DNA of 25,204 bases from positions 1 to 25,204 of the forward strand of contig CAMPIH010000010.1 in assembly GCA_946886275.1 (NCBI GenBank). Reading direction: 5' to 3'. The notes beneath the pieces are model-generated. The model did not search any database. It saw only the letters and a list, made by a program, of their open reading frames with translations, and was not told the origin of the DNA. The stretch comes from an uncultured Sphingosinicella sp. (GTDB lineage Bacteria > Pseudomonadota > Alphaproteobacteria > Sphingomonadales > Sphingomonadaceae). The position numbers and the translations under genes were made by a program. Positions 20,629-25,204 of the stretch are shown one piece after another (the stretch's first letter is position 1; every line of letters starts with the position of its first letter).

Positions 20629-22872
20629 TCATTCGGTCCGTCCGTCACCATCATTGTCGAGCACCGACCGAATTGCGCGTCCGAGTTCCTGCTTCCGGTA
20701 GGGTTTGCTGATGAGCGGCCCCTTGTGCGACCGCTCCCGGCGTTGCTCGGCCAGTTCGGTGTAACCTGAGGTGAAGAGCACCTTCAGCCCCGGCCTGAGA
20801 GCTGCCGCCTCGTCCGCCAGTTCATAGCCGGTCATGCCCCCGGGCATGACGACGTCGGTCAGGAGCAGATCGAACTGCGTCCCCTGCCGAATGAGATGGA
20901 GAGCCGTCGCGGCGTCCTCCGCTTCGATCACCAAATAGCCGAGGCCGGCCAGCTGGCGAAGCACGGTGCGGCGCACGTTCGGATTGTCTTCGACGACCAG
21001 GATCGTCTCATGTCCGCCCGGTGCGGCCGACTCCTGCGGCTCCGCTTCCTGCCGCGCGTCGCGGGCCGCCGCTCGCGGGAGATAGAGCTTTACGGATGTC
21101 CCTCGGCCATCCTCGCTATAGATTTTGATGTGCCCGCCGGACTGCTTCACCCAGCCATAGACCTGGCTGAGCCCAAGGCCGGTGCCTCGGCCTTCCGGCT
21201 TCGTCGTGAAGAAGGGTTCGAAGGCTCGAACGACCGTTTCCGGGCTCATCCCGCTCCCCGTGTCGCTCACGGCAAGCATCACATATTCGCCCGGCGTGAC
21301 CTCGATATGGTGGGCGGCATAATCCTCGTCGAGCACCACGTTGTCTGTTTCGATGATGAGAGAACCACCATCAGGCATTGCGTCGCGGGCATTGATGGCC
21401 AGATTGACGAGGGCATCATCGAATTGGGTCGGATCGATCATCGCGAGCCACAGATGTTCGTTCGGCTTCACCTCCAGCCGGACCGTCTCGCCAAGCGTTC
21501 GTCGAAGCAGCGGGATGATCTCGGGCAGGCGATCGTTGAGGGCGATGGCCGACGGCTCGAGATGCTGCTTGCGTGCGAAGGCGAGCAGCCGGCGGACCAG
21601 TTCGGCACCGCGCCCGACCGCATCCAGCGCCTCGTCGGCAATGATCGCCGTTTCCGAATCCTCGGGGATTTGCTCGCGGACCAGCTCCACGCTCCCCATG
21701 ATGATGGCCAGGAGATTGTTGAAATCATGGGCCACGCCGCCGGTGAGGCGACCGACCGCCTCCATCCGCTGCATTTCCCGAACCTGCTTTTCCAGCGACT
21801 TCTGATCGGTCACGTCGCGCACAATACCGAGCACGAATTGCTGGCGCCCGTCGTCCAGCAACAGAGGGATTTTGCGACTTTCGATCAGCCGCTGGCCATG
21901 ATCGGTGGTCAAGGATCGTTCCGGAATGATTCGACGCTGCCCTGTCTCGGCGATCTCCCGATCCTCGCGTCGGCAGAGCGCTGCCTCGGTCCGCGGGAAG
22001 AGCTCGTGATCGACATGGCCGACGACTTCGCTCCGTTCGCGGCCAAGCAGCTTTTCGCCGGCTTCGTTCACCAGGACGTAGCGGAACTCGTCCCGAACAT
22101 CCTTGAGGAAAACGGTGTCAGGTAGATTCTCGATAACGGCATCGAGCAGCTTGCGCGACCGCTCGACTTCCGTGGTCCGTTCCTGAACGCGCTGCTCGAG
22201 CTCGGCGTTGAAGTCGCGCAACTCCTCCTCGGCCTGCCGGCGGCGAACGACCTCGCGATGGGCGAGAATGAAAAGGGAGGCGAAGGCGGCAAGGCTGAGG
22301 ACGACCCCGAGGATCATGGCGAAGCTCATGATCCGGGTCTGCCGCTCGAGCGTCCGCCTCAATTGTTCGTAACCGGCCCTTTCCTCGGCCTTGATCGTTC
22401 GAACGTCTCTCCGAAGACCGTCCATCGCTGACTTGCCGTCATCGACCTGAGCCATGATCGCGTCTGGGCTGCCACGCTCGCGGCTATCGACCAGCGCAGC
22501 AGCCAGGGAGATGCGTTGGCGGGCTTGCCGCTCCAGATCCGCGAGCTGCTGCTGGAGACTCAGTTCCGAGCCGGCGAGGTCTCGCAGTCGCGAAAGTGCT
22601 TCGAGCGATCTTTCGGTGCCTGTCTGGTAGGGCAGAAGATGTCGCCGATCGCCGGTAATGGCGTAGCCACGAGCGCCCGTCTCGACATCCTTCACGTGCG
22701 AAAGAAAGCGCTCGAGCTCGAGCAGTGTATCCTGGCTTCGCTCAGCGTTTTCCGAGAGCGTAACAAGCCTCTGCGTGGTGACGAATGAGGCTGCACTGAC
22801 AAGAAGCAATACTACGAAAACCGTCCAGAAGACCAGCCTCTGCTGGAGCGGAGTCGGGGCCAGAATCGGCAA
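20629..22872 (-). CDS. Hybrid sensor histidine kinase (CHASE3-PAS-HisKA-HATPase-REC)
   Basis: A 747-aa inner-membrane sensor. Two membrane helices (about 13-31 and 182-204) bracket a CHASE3-type periplasmic domain containing VKDVETGARGYAITGD. A coiled coil (210-240) follows, then a PAS domain (about 242-356). The HisKA phosphoacceptor is His382 in GGVAHDFNNLLA; the ATPase domain has NLAINARDAM, DTGSGM and GRGTGLGLSQVYG; the C-terminal receiver has Asp673 in LLTDVVMPGG and Lys723 in ISKPY. All catalytic features are intact. The start is TTG 22872 with AAGGA about 10 nt upstream; the frame is open to about 22937 without ATG. Downstream FixJ-type and receiver genes complete a likely phosphorelay. 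The CHASE3 ligand is unknown. Confidence 0.92.
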   Translation of the reverse strand: MPILAPTPLQQRLVFWTVFVVLLLVSAASFVTTQRLVTLSENAERSQDTLLELERFLSHVKDVETGARGYAITGDRRHLLPYQTGTERSLEALSRLRDLAGSELSLQQQLADLERQARQRISLAAALVDSRERGSPDAIMAQVDDGKSAMDGLRRDVRTIKAEERAGYEQLRRTLERQTRIMSFAMILGVVLSLAAFASLFILAHREVVRRRQAEEELRDFNAELEQRVQERTTEVERSRKLLDAVIENLPDTVFLKDVRDEFRYVLVNEAGEKLLGRERSEVVGHVDHELFPRTEAALCRREDREIAETGQRRIIPERSLTTDHGQRLIESRKIPLLLDDGRQQFVLGIVRDVTDQKSLEKQVREMQRMEAVGRLTGGVAHDFNNLLAIIMGSVELVREQIPEDSETAIIADEALDAVGRGAELVRRLLAFARKQHLEPSAIALNDRLPEIIPLLRRTLGETVRLEVKPNEHLWLAMIDPTQFDDALVNLAINARDAMPDGGSLIIETDNVVLDEDYAAHHIEVTPGEYVMLAVSDTGSGMSPETVVRAFEPFFTTKPEGRGTGLGLSQVYGWVKQSGGHIKIYSEDGRGTSVKLYLPRAAARDARQEAEPQESAAPGGHETILVVEDNPNVRRTVLRQLAGLGYLVIEAEDAATALHLIRQGTQFDLLLTDVVMPGGMTGYELADEAAALRPGLKVLFTSGYTELAEQRRERSHKGPLISKPYRKQELGRAIRSVLDNDGDGRTE

Positions 22873-23258
22873 GACAACAAAATCCTTTTCGGCAGTTGTA
22901 CCGTCGGAAATTGAAGCGCTGCAACCCCCAATTTAGGTTTTCTGGTTAAGGCATTCGCAACGGTGCGTTTCGATTGTTAACATTACCGAAACAGAGTTTG
23001 AGATCCTCAGTCATCCACTTACAAAGCCTTGGATTTTGTCCGCTCCGACCGCGTGAGTGGCGTCATATCCAGTTCGCCTTCGGATGATGATCGTAGCGAA
23101 CGTCTTGGATGGTCACGATCGGCCTCGGGGAACCCGTCGTGCGTCGATCGAACGCGATGAGTTGGTACGCATTTCTACGGTCGACCGACTCACGCTGTGG
23201 AAGGTGCTGGACTCGATACTGCGCGAGAGCCGTTTGGGCTTCTGGAGGCGCAGAGAAG
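22873..23258. other. 386-bp divergent intergenic region between kinase and second PilZ gene
   Basis: This is the longest gap without a supported gene. It holds two TTAA half-sites (GGTTAAG at 22944-22950 and TGTTAAC at 22975-22981), which could be single CtrA half-sites but do not pair at the 7-bp spacing. It also holds the TTCTACGG element at 23167-23195. A GTG-started frame (23057-23272) crosses the PilZ start without a ribosome site and is not called as a gene. The left half is noticeably AT-richer, as expected for divergent promoters. Confidence 0.6.
23167..23195 (+). promoter_or_regulatory. ACGCA-N-TTCTACGG-N11-ACGC element upstream of the second PilZ gene
   Basis: ACGCATTTCTACGG (23167-23180), an 11-nt gap and ACGC (23192-23195), matching the element at 18874-18902 in order and spacing. 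The ATTTCTACGG core is also at 17714-17723 before the ctrA-like gene. The core ends 78 nt before the PilZ ATG. A common regulator or promoter class is inferred. Confidence 0.45.
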
Positions 23259-24077
23259 ATGAAAGCTCGTGAACCGCGAAAGCCACTGATGATCCCCGCG
23301 CAGATTCGCCGTGATGGCGCGGCCGTCAACGTGACGATCCGCAACGTCTCCTCGCATGGAATGATGCTGTCCGGGGCAGTCCTGCCGCCGCCGGGAAGCG
23401 AAGTGGAGATCATCCGCGGCGGTCTGGAACTGACGTGCCGCGTGGTCTGGTCGGCGGCCGACCTGTGCGGCGTCCGGACCGATGCAAGCGTCGACGACGT
23501 TCTCTTGGAAAGGGGCTGTTTCACGGCGCCGAAGACCGGTCGACCGCAGCCCGCAGACTTGAGGGCCTCGCCCCTTCTCTCCTCGTCCCCTCTCTTGCGG
23601 GAGCAGAGAGCTTCCGCTCTGCTGAACGAATTGCAGCGCGTTCATGCCGGACTGATCGACGCCATCTCCGCGCTCGATGTCCTGTTCTGCCGCGACCTTG
23701 CGGACCGGCCCGCCTTCGCAGAGCTCAGGTTGAGACTGATGCAGGCGAGCGGTGAGAAGCTGAAGTTGATCGAGACGGCGATCTACCCGCATCTCGAACA
23801 ATGTGTGTCCCCGTTCGACAAAGCCCTTCTGGAGCAGCTTCGCAACGAAAGTTTTTCGCTCCGCGCAACTTCGACGAGGCACGTAGCGGCCTGGAGCCTC
23901 GACAGGATCATCGGAGACTGGGCGGGCTATTCGCGGGCCGCTGCCGACATGCTGACGGCCATGCGCCGTCGCGTCGAGCGCGAGAAGACATTGCTCTATC
24001 CCCTTCTGCAAGACGGGTCAGCAGGATCCAAATCACACGCCCCATTCTCTTTCGAGCCTTATAAAGAGGCTTGCTGA
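23259..24077 (+). CDS. PilZ domain fused to a hemerythrin-like helical domain
   Basis: A 272-aa two-domain protein. Residues 1-85 are PilZ: MIPAQIRRDG, IRNVSSHGMML (N-x-S-x-x-G at 29-34), CRVVWSAADLCGV. As in the first PilZ protein, the RxxxR motif is off by one (AREPR, with Ala3). A linker follows (90-117), then a four-helix region (about 118-251) with LLNELQRVHAGLIDAI, ETAIYPHLEQ, a segment RIIGDWAGYS, and RRVEREKTLLYPLL. That pattern resembles hemerythrin (HHE) proteins, but some iron-ligand His are replaced (Arg238 region), so metal binding is doubtful. ATG 23259 has GGAGG 10 nt upstream; the frame is open further upstream but the paralogue supports this start. It could link c-di-GMP or redox sensing to signalling. 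Confidence 0.82.
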   Translation: MKAREPRKPLMIPAQIRRDGAAVNVTIRNVSSHGMMLSGAVLPPPGSEVEIIRGGLELTCRVVWSAADLCGVRTDASVDDVLLERGCFTAPKTGRPQPADLRASPLLSSSPLLREQRASALLNELQRVHAGLIDAISALDVLFCRDLADRPAFAELRLRLMQASGEKLKLIETAIYPHLEQCVSPFDKALLEQLRNESFSLRATSTRHVAAWSLDRIIGDWAGYSRAAADMLTAMRRRVEREKTLLYPLLQDGSAGSKSHAPFSFEPYKEAC

Positions 24078-24096
24078 ACCTGGACCGATCCAAGAG

Positions 24097-24124
24097 GCGA
24101 TCGGGCCTGCATGCCAAAGATCGC
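24097..24124. terminator. Weak inverted repeat between the PilZ-HHE gene and lptG
   Basis: GCGATC (24097-24102) and GATCGC (24119-24124) enclose GGC/GCC arms in a 61-bp gap between convergent genes. There is no T-run. It is the only terminator-like structure seen here and is weak. Confidence 0.3.
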
Positions 24125-24138
24125 GGACCGTCGAGTGA

Positions 24139-25204
24139 TCAGCGCTCCGCAAAAAGCAGGACGGTGAGCGCCGTCGGAAGCGCGACGGCGGGTGCGGCCC
24201 AGGCGCCGACGAGCGCGGGCACGTAGCCGACCTGGGCGAAGACGGTGAGGATTCCGTCGGCGACGAGATAGGCCAGGCCGCCGCCGGCGGCATAAAGCAA
24301 GGCCGGCCAGCCCGCGCCGGTGCGCGGAACGACGAAGGCGAGCGGAAGCGCGAGAAGGATCATGATCAAGGGCGCCAGCGGCTCGGCCGCCGAGCGCAGG
24401 ATGCGGGTCGCGAACAGGGCCTGGCTCTGGCTCACCGGCGCCGCTTCGCCGGCGGCGCGCCGGGCCGCTGACGACGAAAGCGATCGGGCCGACGAGAAGA
24501 AGGCGGCGACATCGTCCGGCTGAAGCGGCGAGTCCCACGCCATCCGCCGGGATCGCTCGACAATCGCCTCGCCCTCGCCGAAGCGGGTGAGCACCACCTG
24601 CTCCAGCATCCATTGGCCGTCTGCGGCCTCGGCTCGGGCGGCGGTCACCCGCTCGGCCAGAAGCCCGCTTCGGTCGCGTCGGAATATGTCGATCCCGCCT
24701 ATCCCCGATCCGTCCGGCTCGGCGCTCCCGGCGCGTACGATCTCGTCGCCGATCCGGAACCAGCGCTCGGCAGTTGACGGGATCTCGGCTTCGGGCCGGG
24801 TCTCGGCCCACCAGGCGGCAAGGCTGACCTGGGTCCGCGGCACCGCATATTCGGACAGGAGGAACGTCGCCGCTGACAGGAGCAGGGGCAAAGGCAGGGC
24901 CATGACGAGGATCCGCCATTGCGAAACACCGGCGCCGCGGATCGCCGTCATTTCCCGGGCTCGGGCGAGACCGGCGAAGACGGTCATCGCGCCGGCGAGG
25001 GCGGCGATCGGGATCGCCTGCTGGAGCATTAGCGGAAGCTGAAGCAGGAAATGGCGCGCGACTCCGGCGAAGCCGAGGCCATGATCGACGAACTCGCCGC
25101 CGCGCTCGAGCAGGTCGACCATCTGCAGCAGAAGGACGATTCCGAGCAAGGCGGCGAAGGTCCAGCCGGCGAGCCGCCAGCCGAGATAGGCGGCCAGGGT
25201 CCGT
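24139..25204 (-). CDS. lptG: LPS export ABC transporter permease LptG (5' end beyond window)
   Basis: A YjgP/YjgQ-family permease that, with LptF and the ATPase LptB, extracts lipopolysaccharide from the inner membrane toward LptC/LptA. About 355 codons are visible. It has membrane segments near the N-terminus (GWTFAALLGIVLLLQMVDLL), around IPIAALAGAMTVFAGLARAREMTAIRGAGVS, and three near the C-terminus, with a periplasmic beta-rich domain between. AREMTAIRGAGVS is the coupling-helix segment that meets LptB. The frame continues to the window edge (RTLAAYLGWRLAGW), so only a few N-terminal codons are missing. LptG is favoured over LptF by N-terminal resemblance, but LptF cannot be fully excluded. 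lptF is expected beyond the edge. Confidence 0.85.
   Translation of the reverse strand, partial: RTLAAYLGWRLAGWTFAALLGIVLLLQMVDLLERGGEFVDHGLGFAGVARHFLLQLPLMLQQAIPIAALAGAMTVFAGLARAREMTAIRGAGVSQWRILVMALPLPLLLSAATFLLSEYAVPRTQVSLAAWWAETRPEAEIPSTAERWFRIGDEIVRAGSAEPDGSGIGGIDIFRRDRSGLLAERVTAARAEAADGQWMLEQVVLTRFGEGEAIVERSRRMAWDSPLQPDDVAAFFSSARSLSSSAARRAAGEAAPVSQSQALFATRILRSAAEPLAPLIMILLALPLAFVVPRTGAGWPALLYAAGGGLAYLVADGILTVFAQVGYVPALVGAWAAPAVALPTALTVLLFAER

Noticed and set aside
20896..22125. Long plus-strand open frame (409 codons) inside the hybrid kinase
   Set aside because: It is antisense to intact HisKA, ATPase and receiver motifs; no family features or ribosome site.
22944..22981. Possible CtrA box formed by two TTAA half-sites
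   Set aside because: The half-sites are 27 bp apart, not 6-7 bp, so they do not form a standard full site. Noted only as isolated half-sites.
23057..23272. 71-codon GTG-started frame overlapping the second PilZ start
   Set aside because: No ribosome site, it overlaps the element and the PilZ start, and has no recognisable similarity.
1..25204. tRNA, rRNA, CRISPR, insertion sequence or prophage
   Set aside because: No cloverleaf, rRNA-like stretch, regularly spaced repeat or transposase/integrase motif was seen. Base composition looks uniform, with no sign of recent transfer.

Overview
The window is high-GC alphaproteobacterial DNA, most likely from a sphingomonad (Sphingomonas or a close relative). 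The evidence is sequence resemblance: a CtrA-type cell-cycle regulator, a TonB-dependent receptor next to tryptophan-halogenase genes, a galactose 1-dehydrogenase / galactonate pathway with a FadR-type regulator, and alphaproteobacterial PilZ, CHASE3 kinase and FixJ-type genes. No tRNA, rRNA, insertion sequence or CRISPR array was seen.

Region 1 (1-11040) is a carbohydrate-utilisation locus. It opens with the N-terminal part of a GH1-like protein running off the left edge, a small unknown protein and a GH1 glycosidase. Next come the enzymes of oxidative galactose catabolism (De Ley-Doudoroff route): dgoK-dgoA (+), convergent dgoD (-), then galactose 1-dehydrogenase and a GntR/FadR regulator (+). 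A convergent aldose 1-epimerase (galM, -) follows, then divergent secreted GH43 and GH172 (DUF2961) enzymes (+). Secreted glycosidases would release sugar, galM would supply the right anomer, Gal would oxidise galactose, and DgoD/DgoK/DgoA would take galactonate to pyruvate and glyceraldehyde 3-phosphate. An almost identical AT-rich motif (TTATCATAT-A/C-AATG) sits in both divergent promoter regions (dgoD/gal and galM/GH43) and is the best candidate operator for the GntR regulator.

Region 2 (11041-17100, all -) is a TonB-dependent receptor followed by two flavin-dependent halogenase-family genes that overlap by 4 bp. The first keeps the halogenase catalytic Lys and Glu. The second has His at both positions and is probably not a halogenase. 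A 12-bp perfect hairpin lies between the receptor and the halogenase pair.

Region 3 (17145-24077) is a signalling island. It has an unknown protein (-), a divergent CtrA paralogue ending in an ssrA-like LALAA tail, a small unknown protein, and a PilZ protein with a C-terminal membrane helix. These are followed by a convergent three-gene set (hybrid CHASE3/PAS kinase, FixJ-type regulator, single receiver, all -) and a second PilZ protein fused to a hemerythrin-like helical domain. The ctrA-like gene and both PilZ genes share a TTCTACGG element about 75-85 nt before the likely translation start. Both PilZ proteins lack the first Arg of the usual c-di-GMP-binding RxxxR motif.

Region 4 (24139-25204, -) is the LPS-export permease LptG, truncated by the right edge within a few codons of its start.
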